Shown here piece by piece: positions 1 to 9,075 of a stretch of 64,000 nucleotides of DNA (the first letter of the stretch is position 1; each line of letters starts with the position of its first letter). Source of the stretch: Pseudomonas putida (GTDB lineage: Bacteria > Pseudomonadota > Gammaproteobacteria > Pseudomonadales > Pseudomonadaceae); the NCBI RefSeq assembly GCF_028682475.1, contig NZ_JANHLE010000028.1:1-64000 (forward strand), written 5' to 3'. Both the position numbers and the translations under genes were made by a program. Under the pieces are notes generated by a model that was not told the DNA's origin, did not search any database, and saw nothing but the letters and a program-made list of their open reading frames with translations.

Positions 1-78
1 CCTCCGGTACTACCTGGAACATCTAACTCGTTGAATCTCAAGGAGTTTTCCGTTCCGACTGCGCCGGAAGTGGGGCGA

Positions 79-106
79 ATTATAGAGAGATTAAACGGGG
101 CGTCAA
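79..106 (-). promoter_or_regulatory. rRNA-type sigma70 promoter pointing out of the window
   Basis: On the minus strand there is TTGACG (101-106), a 16-nt spacer, then a perfect TATAAT (79-84), preceded by an A/T-rich stretch (about 107-130) that resembles an UP element. No protein start follows within the window. In P. aeruginosa tyrZ lies directly upstream of a 16S rRNA gene, so this is probably the promoter of an rRNA operon whose 16S gene begins beyond the left edge. The promoter itself is seen; the rRNA target is inference. Confidence 0.7.
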
Positions 107-161
107 GGGTTAATTTCAAAGTACTGAAAACAACCTGCGCCCCTTCTATATATTAGGTGTG

Positions 162-1361
162 TTACTCAGCCTTCAGCGTAATACGCGCAAAGGCTTTCTT
201 GCCGGCCTGGCAAACATGAGTAGCACCCAGGGCAAATACGAAGCCACGATCAACCACTTCACCATCAACCCGAACACTACCGGCAGCCAGCAAGTCGCGA
301 GCGGCTGCCGAGTTCTTCACCAGACCTGCTTTATTAAGGATCGCGGAGATCGGCATCTCTTCGCTCGCCAGCACTTCGACTTCTGGCAGATCTTCCGGCA
401 GCTCGCCATCCTTCATACGGTTGCCTGCACCACGATGTGCAGTCGCCGCAGCTTCTTCACCGTGGAAGCGCGCAACGATTTCTTCCGCCAGTTTGATCTT
501 GATGTCGCGCGGGTTCGCACCGGCATCCACATCGGCACGGAACGCATCGATCTCTTCCATCGAGCGGAAGCTCAGCAGCTCGAAGTAACGCCACATCAGC
601 GTGTCAGGGATCGATACCAGCTTGCTGTACATCACCCCTGGCGCCTCCTGGATACCGACATAGTTACCCAGCGACTTGGACATCTTCTTGATGCCATCGA
701 GACCTTCAAGCAGCGGCATGGTCACGATGTTCTGCGCTTCCTGGCCATAAGACCGCTGCAACTCGCGCCCCATCAGCAGGTTGAACTTCTGATCAGTACC
801 ACCCAGCTCGACATCCGCCTTGAGCGCCACCGAGTCATAGCCCTGCACCAGCGGGTAGAGGAACTCGTGAATGGCAATCGGCTGATTGCTGGTGTAACGC
901 TTGTCAAAATCGTCGCGCTCAAGCATGCGCGCCACGGTGTACTGCGAAGCCAGGCGAATGAAGTCAGCCGGTGTCAGCTTGTCCATCCAGGTGGAGTTGA
1001 ACGCAACCTCGGTCTTGGCCGGGTCGAGAATCTTGAACACCTGCTGCTTATAGGTCTCGGCATTATCCAGCACCTGCTCGCGGGTCAGCGGCGGACGCGT
1101 GGCACTCTTGCCGCTCGGATCACCGATCATGCCGGTGAAGTCGCCGATCAGGAAAATCACCTGATGCCCCAGATCCTGGAACTGGCGCAGCTTGTTAATA
1201 AGGACGGTATGCCCCAGGTGCAGGTCGGGTGCGGTCGGATCGAAACCCGCCTTGATCCGCAGCGGCTGCCCGCGCTTGAGCTTCTCGACCAACTCGGACT
1301 CTACCAGTACCTCTTCCGCACCACGCTTGATCAGCGCTAGCTGCTCTTCAACCGACTTCAT
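162..1361 (-). CDS. tyrS: Tyrosyl-tRNA synthetase
   Basis: Class I aminoacyl-tRNA synthetase that charges tRNA-Tyr in the cytoplasm. The 399 residues show the HIGH-type motif as HLGH (residues 48-51), the KMSKS loop intact at 226-230, and a C-terminal S4-like RNA-binding segment (about 335-395). Length is normal for the TyrZ/TyrS type of Pseudomonas. It is divergent from the M23 peptidase gene and reads toward the rRNA-type promoter at the left edge. No clear Rho-independent terminator lies between its stop and that promoter, so some readthrough into the rRNA operon is possible. Confidence 0.97.
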   Translation of the reverse strand: MKSVEEQLALIKRGAEEVLVESELVEKLKRGQPLRIKAGFDPTAPDLHLGHTVLINKLRQFQDLGHQVIFLIGDFTGMIGDPSGKSATRPPLTREQVLDNAETYKQQVFKILDPAKTEVAFNSTWMDKLTPADFIRLASQYTVARMLERDDFDKRYTSNQPIAIHEFLYPLVQGYDSVALKADVELGGTDQKFNLLMGRELQRSYGQEAQNIVTMPLLEGLDGIKKMSKSLGNYVGIQEAPGVMYSKLVSIPDTLMWRYFELLSFRSMEEIDAFRADVDAGANPRDIKIKLAEEIVARFHGEEAAATAHRGAGNRMKDGELPEDLPEVEVLASEEMPISAILNKAGLVKNSAAARDLLAAGSVRVDGEVVDRGFVFALGATHVCQAGKKAFARITLKAE

Positions 1362-1570
1362 AACAGACCCGCAGGCTCAGATTCAAAGGGCCCCAACCAT
1401 ACAAGATCAGCCATCAATTACAAGTTTTTGCCCCGGATGTGACCCCGTAGCCGACTGATGACGTCTGCGCGCTTGCGCTAGAAGGGATTTGGTTATATTT
1501 TATACAGTTATTTCATCTTCATCATGTCATTCATCTTTTCCAATTCATCTATTTCAAAGTCAATTCATCT

Positions 1571-3001
1571 ATGACCAACGAACCGCCTAAAGCGCCCCCG
1601 CTTTATCCGAAGAGCCATCTGTTGGCCGCTAGCGGCATCGCCGCCTTACTCAGTCTGGCCTTGCTGGTGTTCCCATCCAGCGAGGTAGAAGCGAAAAAGA
1701 CCACCCTGAACCTCGAGCTGGAGAGCCCGGCCGAGCAGCTCAAGCAGGAACCGGACGCACCACTGGCACAGAACGCAGAGGCATCCGCCGCCTCGCCGTT
1801 TGCCCAGATCGACAACAGTGCCGCACCTGCCGAGGAGACCGCCAAGGTCGAGCCGGCTACTGCACCAGTGCCAGCACCCGCCGCAGCTGCCAAGGACCCG
1901 AGTCACCGCGAAGTGACCGTAAGCCGCGGCGACACCCTGTCGACTCTGTTCGCCAAGGTCGGCCTGCCGGCCAGCGCAGTACAAGAAGTACTGTCCAGTA
2001 ACAAACAGGCGAAACAGTTCAGCCAGCTCAAAAGTGGCCAGGTGCTGCAGATCGAACTGGACAAGGACGGTCAGCTGGCCAGCCTGCACAGCAAGGTCAG
2101 CAACCTGGAAACCATTCGCCTGACCAAAGGCGCAAACGGTTACGCGTTCAATCGCGAAGTCAGCAAACCGGTAATGCGCTCGGCTTATGCCCACGGCACA
2201 ATCAAGAGTTCGCTGTCGGCATCCGGTCAGCGCGCCGGCCTGCCTCACAGCATGACCATGGACCTGGCACGGATCTTTGGTTACGACATCGACTTCGCCC
2301 AGGATATCCGCCAGGGCGACGAGTTTGACGTGATCTACGAACAGAAGGTCATGGACGGCAAGGTGGTGGGCAACGGCAACATCCTCTCTGCCCGCTTCAC
2401 CAACCGCGGCAAGACCTTCACGGCTGTCCGTTATACCAACAAGCAGGGCAATACCAGTTACTACACCGCCGACGGCAACAGCATGCGCAAGGCCTTCATC
2501 CGTACTCCGGTTGATTTCGCCCGCATCAGCTCGCGCTTCTCGGCCGGTCGCAAGCACCCGATCCTCAACAAGATCCGCGCCCACAAGGGTGTTGATTACG
2601 CTGCCCCACGTGGCACCCCGATCAAGGCCGCCGGTGACGGCAAGGTATTGCTCGCCGGACGTCGCGGTGGATACGGCAACACCGTCATCATCCAGCATGG
2701 TAATCGCTACCAGACTCTCTACGGCCATATGCAGGGCTTCGCCAAGGGCGTGAAAACCGGCGGCAGCGTCAAGCAGGGTCAGGTCATCGGCTATATCGGC
2801 ACCACCGGCCTGTCCACCGGACCGCACCTGCACTATGAGTTCCAGGTCAACGGTGTCCACGTCGATCCATTGGGGCAAAAGCTGCCAATGGCCGATCCGA
2901 TCGCCAAGGCCGAGCGTCAACGCTTCCTGCAGCAGAGCCAACCACTGGTGGCGCGCATGAACCAGGAAAAAGCCACCATGCTCGCTTCCAACAAGCGCTA
3001 A
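1571..3001 (+). CDS. M23 family murein endopeptidase, MepM-like, with OapA/LysM-like region
   Basis: Probable periplasmic zinc D,D-endopeptidase that cuts peptidoglycan cross-links during wall growth. An N-terminal membrane anchor (residues about 18-35) is followed by a Pro/Ala/Glu-rich linker, an OapA/LysM-like domain (about 115-190, containing SRGDTLS) and a C-terminal M23 domain. Metal ligands are visible as HKGVD (HxxxD) and the HLHYE motif. Length (476 aa) fits the MepM/YebA group and the P. aeruginosa PA0667 family. The start lacks a good Shine-Dalgarno and lies inside the second copy of a 12-bp direct repeat (1541-1552, 1561-1572). anmK follows 3 nt downstream, so the two are co-transcribed; AnmK also handles wall material. 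Confidence 0.9.
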   Translation: MTNEPPKAPPLYPKSHLLAASGIAALLSLALLVFPSSEVEAKKTTLNLELESPAEQLKQEPDAPLAQNAEASAASPFAQIDNSAAPAEETAKVEPATAPVPAPAAAAKDPSHREVTVSRGDTLSTLFAKVGLPASAVQEVLSSNKQAKQFSQLKSGQVLQIELDKDGQLASLHSKVSNLETIRLTKGANGYAFNREVSKPVMRSAYAHGTIKSSLSASGQRAGLPHSMTMDLARIFGYDIDFAQDIRQGDEFDVIYEQKVMDGKVVGNGNILSARFTNRGKTFTAVRYTNKQGNTSYYTADGNSMRKAFIRTPVDFARISSRFSAGRKHPILNKIRAHKGVDYAAPRGTPIKAAGDGKVLLAGRRGGYGNTVIIQHGNRYQTLYGHMQGFAKGVKTGGSVKQGQVIGYIGTTGLSTGPHLHYEFQVNGVHVDPLGQKLPMADPIAKAERQRFLQQSQPLVARMNQEKATMLASNKR

Positions 3002-3004
3002 GCA

Positions 3005-4096
3005 ATGGCTCTTTATCTGGGGGTGATGTCCGGGACCAGTCTCGATGGCCTGGACATCGCCTTGATCGAACAGGAGCAGAACACCCGCCTGCTCGCTACC
3101 CACTACACCCCCATGCCCGCCAGCCTGCGCCAGGACCTGCTGGACCTGTGCGCCAGCGGCCCGGATGAAATTGCCCGGGCCGCGCTGGCAGAAGCAAAGT
3201 GGGTCACGCTGGCATCTCAGGGCATCGCACACCTGCTCGCCGCTCAGAACCTCAAGTCAACCGATATCCGCGCCATTGGCAGCCATGGCCAGACCATCCG
3301 CCATGAGCCGGCACGCGGCTTTACCGTACAGATCGGCAATCCTGCTTTACTCGCCGAGCTCAGCGGTATCTGCGTGGTGGGTGATTTCCGCCGTCGTGAT
3401 GTAGCCGCAGGTGGCCAGGGTGCACCGCTGGTTCCAGCCTTTCATGAGGCCCTGTTCGAGCATCAGGGCCAGCGCCTGGCGGTGCTCAACGTCGGTGGCT
3501 TCAGCAACCTCAGCCTGATCGAGCAGGACAAGCCGGTCAGTGGCTTCGACTGCGGCCCGGGCAACGTGCTGCTTGATGCCTGGATTCATGAAAAACAGGG
3601 CCGCAGCTACGATGCCGACGGCACCTGGGCAGCTAGCGGCCAGGTGCATGCCGGCCTGCTTGCCAGCCTGCTCAGCGACCCGTTTTTCGCCGGTACCGGC
3701 CCAAAAAGTACAGGGCGCGAAGTATTCAACCTGCCTTGGCTCATGCACCACTTGACCACGCAGTCAGCGATTGCCGATGCCGATGTCCAGGCCACGCTGC
3801 TTGAGCTTACCGCCCACAGCATCGTCAGCTCCCTGCAGACCGCGCAAGTGGACACCCAGGCCCTCTTGGTCTGTGGTGGTGGCGCCCACAACGGCACACT
3901 GATGAGCCGCCTGGCCGCCCTGCTACCTCGCGCCCGTGTCAGCAGCACTGCAGCTCACGGCATTGACCCGGACTGGGTCGAAGCCATGGCCTTTGCCTGG
4001 CTCGCCCACTGCTGCCTGCAAGGCATCCCGGGCAACCGCCCAAGCGTCACTGGCGCCCGCGGCCTGCGGGTGCTTGGCGCGATTTACCCAGCCTGA
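3005..4096 (+). CDS. anmK: Anhydro-N-acetylmuramic acid kinase
   Basis: Cytoplasmic ATP-dependent kinase that hydrolyses and phosphorylates 1,6-anhydro-MurNAc to MurNAc-6-phosphate during peptidoglycan recycling. The N-terminus has the family signature GVMSGTSLDGLD, and further conserved blocks are GSHGQT, GDFRRRDVAAGGQGAP and CGGGAHN. The 363-aa length is normal. It starts 3 nt after the M23 peptidase stop, so the pair is an operon joining a wall hydrolase to a recycling kinase. The murU-amgK recycling branch lies elsewhere in this window, so both routes for MurNAc appear present. It ends at a hairpin shared with convergent erpA. Confidence 0.96.
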   Translation: MALYLGVMSGTSLDGLDIALIEQEQNTRLLATHYTPMPASLRQDLLDLCASGPDEIARAALAEAKWVTLASQGIAHLLAAQNLKSTDIRAIGSHGQTIRHEPARGFTVQIGNPALLAELSGICVVGDFRRRDVAAGGQGAPLVPAFHEALFEHQGQRLAVLNVGGFSNLSLIEQDKPVSGFDCGPGNVLLDAWIHEKQGRSYDADGTWAASGQVHAGLLASLLSDPFFAGTGPKSTGREVFNLPWLMHHLTTQSAIADADVQATLLELTAHSIVSSLQTAQVDTQALLVCGGGAHNGTLMSRLAALLPRARVSSTAAHGIDPDWVEAMAFAWLAHCCLQGIPGNRPSVTGARGLRVLGAIYPA

Positions 4097-4109
4097 AACG
4101 CACACAGCA

Positions 4110-4135
4110 AAACGCCGCGCATGAGCGCGGCGTTT
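4110..4135. terminator. Bidirectional terminator between anmK and erpA
   Basis: Perfect 11-bp hairpin: AAACGCCGCGC (4110-4120), loop ATGA, GCGCGGCGTTT (4125-4135), with A and T ends on either side. It sits between two convergent genes and can serve both. Confidence 0.8.
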
Positions 4136-4156
4136 GCGGTGCAACCTGCCCTGCGA

Positions 4157-4507
4157 TCAGATCGAGAACGACGAACCGCAACCACAGGTGGTGCTGGCGT
4201 TCGGGTTCTTGATGACAAAACGCGAGCCTTCCAGGCCTTCCTGGTAATCCACTTCGGCTCCTGCCAGGTACTGGAAGCTCATCGGATCGACCACCAGGGC
4301 CACGCCTTCGCGCTCGACGATGGTGTCGTCTTCAGCGACATCTTCATCAAAAGTAAAACCATACTGAAAACCCGAGCAACCGCCCCCGGTCACGAACACT
4401 CGCAACTTCAGGCGATCATTGCCTTCTTCATCGACCAGGGTCTTCACCTTGTGCGCTGCACCCTCAGTGAACTGCAATGCCACAGGGGTGAAGGATTCGA
4501 CGCTCAT
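4157..4507 (-). CDS. erpA: A-type iron-sulfur cluster insertion protein ErpA
   Basis: Carrier that inserts Fe-S clusters into apoproteins, such as those of the isoprenoid (IspG/IspH) pathway. It is a 116-aa HesB/IscA-fold protein with the three conserved cysteines, one in GGGCSGF and two in the C-terminal CGCGSSF motif. The motif spacing and acidic mid-region fit ErpA better than IscA, and no isc genes are nearby. It lies between argC (same strand, upstream) and anmK (convergent). The argC terminator separates it from argC, so it probably has its own promoter. Confidence 0.93.
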   Translation of the reverse strand: MSVESFTPVALQFTEGAAHKVKTLVDEEGNDRLKLRVFVTGGGCSGFQYGFTFDEDVAEDDTIVEREGVALVVDPMSFQYLAGAEVDYQEGLEGSRFVIKNPNASTTCGCGSSFSI

Positions 4508-4621
4508 GCTGACTATCTCCCGGCGCTATGCCGCCATAATGCGTGATGACGCGCATTATCCGCTTCTCCGAGAAAATCGGTCAACAATTGTGCGGCTTTC
4601 GTCGCGGTGCAGCGACCAGAA

Positions 4622-4648
4622 ACAACAAGGCCCGCACAAGGCGGGCCT
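4622..4648 (-). terminator. Rho-independent terminator of argC
   Basis: On the minus strand AGGCCCGC (4648-4641) pairs with GCGGGCCT (4635-4628) over a 5-nt loop, followed by the T-rich run TTGTTGTTT. It lies just after the argC stop. Confidence 0.65.
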
Positions 4649-4665
4649 GCTATCAGCCGCAAAAC

Positions 4666-5700
4666 TTATGGCAGCAAGCCAGCATGCGAAAGGCCCATGC
4701 GCTCATCCAGCCCGAAAAGGATGTTGAGGTTCTGTACCGCCTGACCCGACGCGCCTTTGACCAGGTTGTCGATGACTGACAGCACGACAACCAGATCGCC
4801 ATCCTGCGGCCGATGCACGGCAATTCGGCAGACGTTGGCACCGCGCACGCTGCGGGTTTCCGGGTGGCTGCCGGTCGGCATTACGTCGACGAACGGTTCA
4901 TCGGCATAACGCTTCTCGAACAACGCCTGCAGGTCGACCGAGGTGTCGGCAACCGTCGCGTACAACGTGGAGTGAATACCGCGGATCATCGGCGTGAGGT
5001 GTGGAACGAAAGTCAGACCAACGTCGCCGCCAGCTGCCCGGCGCAGGCCCTGGGTGATTTCCGGCAGGTGGCGGTGACCTTTGACGGCATAGGCTTTCAT
5101 GCTTTCACCGGCCTCACAGAACAGCGAACCCACCGCCGCGCCACGACCGGCGCCACTGACGCCCGACTTGCAGTCGGCGATCAGGCGTGAGGCGTCAGCG
5201 ATTCCGGCCTCCAGCAATGGCAGGAAACCCAGCTGGGTTGCGGTCGGGTAGCAACCCGGTACGGCGATCAGGCGCGCCTGGCGAATCTGCTCGCGGTTGA
5301 CTTCCGGCAGGCCGTAGACCGCATCCTTGAGCAGCTCCGGTGCACCATGGGGCTGGCCGTACCATTTGGCCCATTCGTCGGCATCCTGCAGGCGGAAGTC
5401 AGCAGACAGGTCGATGACCTTGGTACCTGCCGCCAGCAGCTCTCCAGCAAGGGCATGGGCAACCCCGTGCGGAGTAGCGAAGAACACCACGTCACAGGCC
5501 GCCAGGGTCTTCACATCCGGCACGCTGAACGCCAGGCCGTCGTAATGGCCGCGCAGGTTCGGGTACATATCGGCAACCGCCAGGCCGGCTTCGGAGCGTG
5601 AAGTGATGACTGCCACCTCAGCCTGTGGATGCTGTGCCAACAGACGCAGCAGCTCGACCCCGGTGTAACCCGTGCCGCCAACGATACCGACCTTGACCAT
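4666..5700 (-). CDS. argC: N-acetyl-gamma-glutamyl-phosphate reductase
   Basis: NADPH-dependent reductase of arginine biosynthesis that converts N-acetyl-glutamyl-phosphate to its semialdehyde. The N-terminal Rossmann motif is GIVGGTGYTGVELLRLL, and the catalytic cysteine lies in VPGCYPTATQLG. The 344-aa length matches type-1 ArgC. It is divergent from hemJ across 142 nt and closes with its own terminator before erpA, so it is probably a single-gene unit. Confidence 0.97.
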   Translation of the reverse strand: MVKVGIVGGTGYTGVELLRLLAQHPQAEVAVITSRSEAGLAVADMYPNLRGHYDGLAFSVPDVKTLAACDVVFFATPHGVAHALAGELLAAGTKVIDLSADFRLQDADEWAKWYGQPHGAPELLKDAVYGLPEVNREQIRQARLIAVPGCYPTATQLGFLPLLEAGIADASRLIADCKSGVSGAGRGAAVGSLFCEAGESMKAYAVKGHRHLPEITQGLRRAAGGDVGLTFVPHLTPMIRGIHSTLYATVADTSVDLQALFEKRYADEPFVDVMPTGSHPETRSVRGANVCRIAVHRPQDGDLVVVLSVIDNLVKGASGQAVQNLNILFGLDERMGLSHAGLLP

Positions 5701-5842
5701 AACGCGTGCCCCTTATCAACGAACCTACAGGAAAGCCCACGATAATAGGGGGCCTGAAACACACCCACAACTGTTGAGATGGCCCGCCAGGCGCCTAGCC
5801 TCTACTATCTGACGACCGTGAACCCTGAAGGAACTCAACTCC

Positions 5843-6268
5843 ATGCTTTTTCTCTGGATCAAAGCGCTGCATATCGTCAGCGTGGTCTGCTGGTTTGCCG
5901 GGCTGTTCTACCTGCCCCGCCTGTTTGTCTACCACGCGCAAAGCCAGGACAGTATCAGCCAGGAACGCTTCGTGACCATGGAGCGCAAGCTGTACCGCGG
6001 CATCATGCTGCCGTCGATGATCGCCACTCTGGTCTTCGGTATCTGGCTGATGAGCCTGACCCCGGGCTTTCTCAGCCAGGGCTGGATGCATGCCAAGCTC
6101 ACGCTGGTGATCCTGCTGATCGGTTATCACCACATGTGCGGCGCCCAGCTCAAGCGCTTCGCCCGCGGTGAAAACACCCGCAGCCATGTGTTCTACCGCT
6201 GGTTCAACGAAGTGCCGGTACTGATCCTGCTGGCCGTGGTAATTCTGGTGGTGGTCAAACCGTTCTAA
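5843..6268 (+). CDS. hemJ: Protoporphyrinogen oxidase, HemJ type
   Basis: Small integral membrane protein (141 aa) with four hydrophobic segments that oxidises protoporphyrinogen IX in heme synthesis. The family is recognised by the N-terminal LWIKALHIVSVVCWFAGLFYLPRL block, whose histidine is conserved, and by a second block, YHHMCGAQLKRFARG. The start has a GGAA box at about 9 nt. It is followed after 33 nt by a flavin oxidoreductase gene and may share a transcript with it. Confidence 0.9.
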   Translation: MLFLWIKALHIVSVVCWFAGLFYLPRLFVYHAQSQDSISQERFVTMERKLYRGIMLPSMIATLVFGIWLMSLTPGFLSQGWMHAKLTLVILLIGYHHMCGAQLKRFARGENTRSHVFYRWFNEVPVLILLAVVILVVVKPF

Positions 6269-6301
6269 CCTCAACCCTTACTCAGCCTCGGGATACGTGC
6301 C

Positions 6302-7258
6302 ATGTCATTGCCTGCCCTGCTCGAACAACGCTTGCGCCTGCCGGTGGTTGCGGCACCGATGTTTCTGATCTCCAACCCGCAACTGGTTCTGGCCTGTTGC
6401 GCCAACGGGATCGTTGGCAGTTTCCCGGCGCTGAACCAGCGTGACAGTAGTGGTTTCAAAGCCTGGCTCGAGGAAATCGAGAGCGGTCTGGCCACCCTGG
6501 ACAAACCTGCGCCCTACGCGGTCAACCTGATCGTGCACCAGAGCAATCCGCGCCTGCAGGTCGACCTGGCACTGTGCGTCGAACACAAGGTGCCGATTGT
6601 CATCACCAGTCTCGGTGCCGTGAAGGAACTCGTCGATGCCGTGCACAGCTATGGCGGCCTGGTGTTCCATGACGTAACGACCCGGCGCCACGCCGAGAAA
6701 GCCGCTGAAGCCGGCGTCGACGGATTGATTGCGGTCGCCGCCGGCGCCGGTGGTCACGCGGGCACCTGGAGCCCCTTCGCGCTGATTGCCGAGATTCGCC
6801 AGTTCTTCGACAAGACGTTACTGCTGGCCGGCTGCATCAACCGCGGCCACGAAATTCTCGCCGCGCAGTTACTCGGCGCTGACCTGGCGTACCTGGGCAC
6901 CCGTTTTATCGCCACTGACGAAAGCCAGGCCCCAGGCCCCTACAAAGAAATGATGCTAGCGGCCAAGGCAGCCGATATCATCCACACCGCTGCGGTTTCC
7001 GGGGTGCCTGCCAGCTTCATGCGCCAGAGCCTGGAAAACGCCGGATTCGACATGGCCGCCCTGCGCAGCCACACCGAAACCAAGCTCAAACCCATTAGCG
7101 ATGAGGCCAAGGCCTGGAAGACCGTTTGGTCGGCAGGACAAGGTGTCGGTGCGATCGACAAGCTGTCCTCTGTTGAGCAACTGATTAACTGTCTGGATAC
7201 CGAATACCGCCAGGCACAAGCCTCGGCCAAAGCCCTGAGCCAGCACTGGCCGGGCTGA
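6302..7258 (+). CDS. NAD(P)H-dependent flavin oxidoreductase, nitronate monooxygenase family
   Basis: FMN-dependent TIM-barrel protein of the nitronate monooxygenase/2-nitropropane dioxygenase family (318 aa). Family blocks visible are LPVVAAPMFLISNP near the N-terminus, AGAGGHAGTW (phosphate/FMN binding) and LGADLAYLGTRFIATDES. Such enzymes oxidise nitronates, or act as broad enoyl or nitro-compound reductases; the substrate here cannot be read from sequence. It lies between hemJ and a DUF805 membrane protein on the same strand with short gaps. Confidence 0.85.
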   Translation: MSLPALLEQRLRLPVVAAPMFLISNPQLVLACCANGIVGSFPALNQRDSSGFKAWLEEIESGLATLDKPAPYAVNLIVHQSNPRLQVDLALCVEHKVPIVITSLGAVKELVDAVHSYGGLVFHDVTTRRHAEKAAEAGVDGLIAVAAGAGGHAGTWSPFALIAEIRQFFDKTLLLAGCINRGHEILAAQLLGADLAYLGTRFIATDESQAPGPYKEMMLAAKAADIIHTAAVSGVPASFMRQSLENAGFDMAALRSHTETKLKPISDEAKAWKTVWSAGQGVGAIDKLSSVEQLINCLDTEYRQAQASAKALSQHWPG

Positions 7259-7289
7259 CCCATGACTGACGAAGGCAAAGGAAGCCTGT

Positions 7290-7739
7290 ATGAACAACAC
7301 TTTGGTCTTTGCAGAGTCGAGCAAGCCAAAATTTTTGAGCACGAAGGGACGAATAGGCCGAGTGCGCCTGCTGGCCTGGAGTATGGCGCTGGCTGTAGCA
7401 ACGATCAGCGGCCTGGTTGTACTGAGCGGGGTGTACAGCGCAATGCCGTCGATTCTGGTCGGCCGGCTGGTCATCGCTGGTTTGCTCATCGTCCAGATCC
7501 TGACCATGCTACCTGTCATCCAGCGCCTTCACGACCTGAACTGGAGCGGCTGGTTTTGCTGGCTGGGATTGATACCCTGGATAGGCTTGGTCTTTGTCTT
7601 GATCTTGGTACTGATGCCAGGTAGTCGCGCAGACAACCGCTTTGGCCCGGTACCAGTGCCCAACAGTACCCTCGAGGGGATTCTGGCCTGCCTATGGCCG
7701 CTACTGATCCTGGGCTTTATCGGTATCGCCGCGCTCTAA
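7290..7739 (+). CDS. DUF805-like small membrane protein
   Basis: Predicted inner-membrane protein of 149 aa with about four hydrophobic helices. The N-terminal GRIGRVRLLAW and the central block VIQRLHDLNWSGW match the DUF805 family pattern (GRxxRxxyW and RRLHDxgxSGW). Family function is unknown. It follows the flavin oxidoreductase gene after 31 nt, and the SDR gene follows 87 nt later. Confidence 0.75.
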   Translation: MNNTLVFAESSKPKFLSTKGRIGRVRLLAWSMALAVATISGLVVLSGVYSAMPSILVGRLVIAGLLIVQILTMLPVIQRLHDLNWSGWFCWLGLIPWIGLVFVLILVLMPGSRADNRFGPVPVPNSTLEGILACLWPLLILGFIGIAAL

Positions 7740-7826
7740 ACCGGAATCTAGGGCCCGCCTGCAGCGCTCGGGCTACCGTACCTGTAAACTGGGGGCTTTA
7801 GCCGCCCTTTCCGATTGGAGAACTGC

Positions 7827-8600
7827 ATGACCCGTTACGCCATGATCACTGGTGCCTCCAGTGGCCTGGGCCTGGCACTGGCCGAGGCGCTGGCACGTCG
7901 GGGACGCAATCTGATCCTGGTGGCCCGCCAGCGTGACCCACTGGAAAGCATCGCCATCGAGCTGACCCAGCGTTTTGGCGTCGAAGTGCTGTTTCGCGCC
8001 TGTGATCTGGGTGAACCGCTGCGTCTGTCCGGTTTCCTGCTGGAACTTGAAGAAAGCGAGCGCCACATCGACCTGCTGGTCAATTGCGCCGGCATTCGCT
8101 CCTATGGGCCGTTTCTGGCACAGGAATGGGGTGACGAGCAGGACTTGATCGAAGTGAACATCCTCGCCCTGACCCGCCTTTGCCATGCCCTGGGCAATGC
8201 CATGGCCGTCCAGGGTGGCGGGCAGATCCTCAATGTCGCGTCCCTCGCCGCCTTTGCTCCGGGGCCATGGATGAGCAGCTATGCGGCGAGCAAGGCTTAT
8301 GTGTTGCACTTCTCCGAAGGTTTGCGGGAAGAACTCAAACGCACCGGGATCAAGGTTTCGGTACTCTGCCCGGGCCCGGTCCGCTCGCCGTTGCGACGCA
8401 TCCCGCGTCTGGAAAAGGGCCAGCGCTGCCTGAGTCCCGAGGAAGTCGCCCTGTACACCGTCCGCGCCCTGGACAAGAACCGTGCGCTGATCATCCCCGG
8501 TCGACGCAACCGCTGGCTGGCATTCAGCCCGCGCCTGCTGTCGCGCTGGATCACCCGCAAGCTGGCGGGCGCTATCAATCAAGCCTATTGCCCGCGCTGA
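7827..8600 (+). CDS. Short-chain dehydrogenase/reductase
   Basis: NAD(P)-binding classical SDR of 257 aa. The cofactor motif is TGASSGLGLALAEAL (TGxxxGxG), NCAG is present, and the catalytic YxxxK is YAASK with an upstream serine in VASLAAF. The ATG at 7827 is chosen because GGAG lies 6 nt before it; an in-frame TTG at 7815 would place the start upstream of this site. Substrate unknown. It is syntenic with an SDR between DUF805 and the HIT gene in other pseudomonads. Confidence 0.88.
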   Translation: MTRYAMITGASSGLGLALAEALARRGRNLILVARQRDPLESIAIELTQRFGVEVLFRACDLGEPLRLSGFLLELEESERHIDLLVNCAGIRSYGPFLAQEWGDEQDLIEVNILALTRLCHALGNAMAVQGGGQILNVASLAAFAPGPWMSSYAASKAYVLHFSEGLREELKRTGIKVSVLCPGPVRSPLRRIPRLEKGQRCLSPEEVALYTVRALDKNRALIIPGRRNRWLAFSPRLLSRWITRKLAGAINQAYCPR

Positions 8601-8671
8601 CTGCGCGGGGCTGGGCGTCGATACCCAGCCTGAGTACACTCAGGCCCGATCCCTCACATGGAGCAACCGTA

Positions 8672-9010
8672 GTGGAAACTCTGTTCACCAAGATCATCAA
8701 CCGGGAAATCCCGGCCAAGATCATCTACGAGGACGACCAGGTTCTGGCCTTCCACGATATCGCCCCGCAGGCGCCGGTGCATTTTCTGGTCATCCCGAAA
8801 AAGCCTATCCGCACACTCAATGATCTGACCGAAGACGACAAGGGCCTGGCGGGACACATCCTGTTCACTGCCCAGCGGCTGGCCAGGGAACTGGGTTGTG
8901 AAGACGGTTTCCGCGTAGTCATGAACTGCAATGAACTGGGCGGCCAGACGGTCTACCACATCCATATGCACGTACTGGGTCAGCGGCAGATGCACTGGCC
9001 GCCGGGCTGA
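8672..9010 (+). CDS. HIT family nucleotide-binding protein (HinT-like)
   Basis: Histidine-triad hydrolase of 112 aa, probably acting on purine nucleoside phosphoramidates. It has the triad YHIHMHVLG near the C-terminus and the FHDIAPQAPVHFLVIPKKPI core. It starts with GTG at 8672, preceded by GGAG at 8 nt; the same frame is open far upstream, but that part matches no family. It ends 65 nt before coq7. Confidence 0.9.
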   Translation: METLFTKIINREIPAKIIYEDDQVLAFHDIAPQAPVHFLVIPKKPIRTLNDLTEDDKGLAGHILFTAQRLARELGCEDGFRVVMNCNELGGQTVYHIHMHVLGQRQMHWPPG

Positions 9011-9075
9011 TCCAGGGCAAGCCCGATCACTTCGATTGCGGTAAACTGTCGGGCACATTCTTGCGGAGGTGCCCG

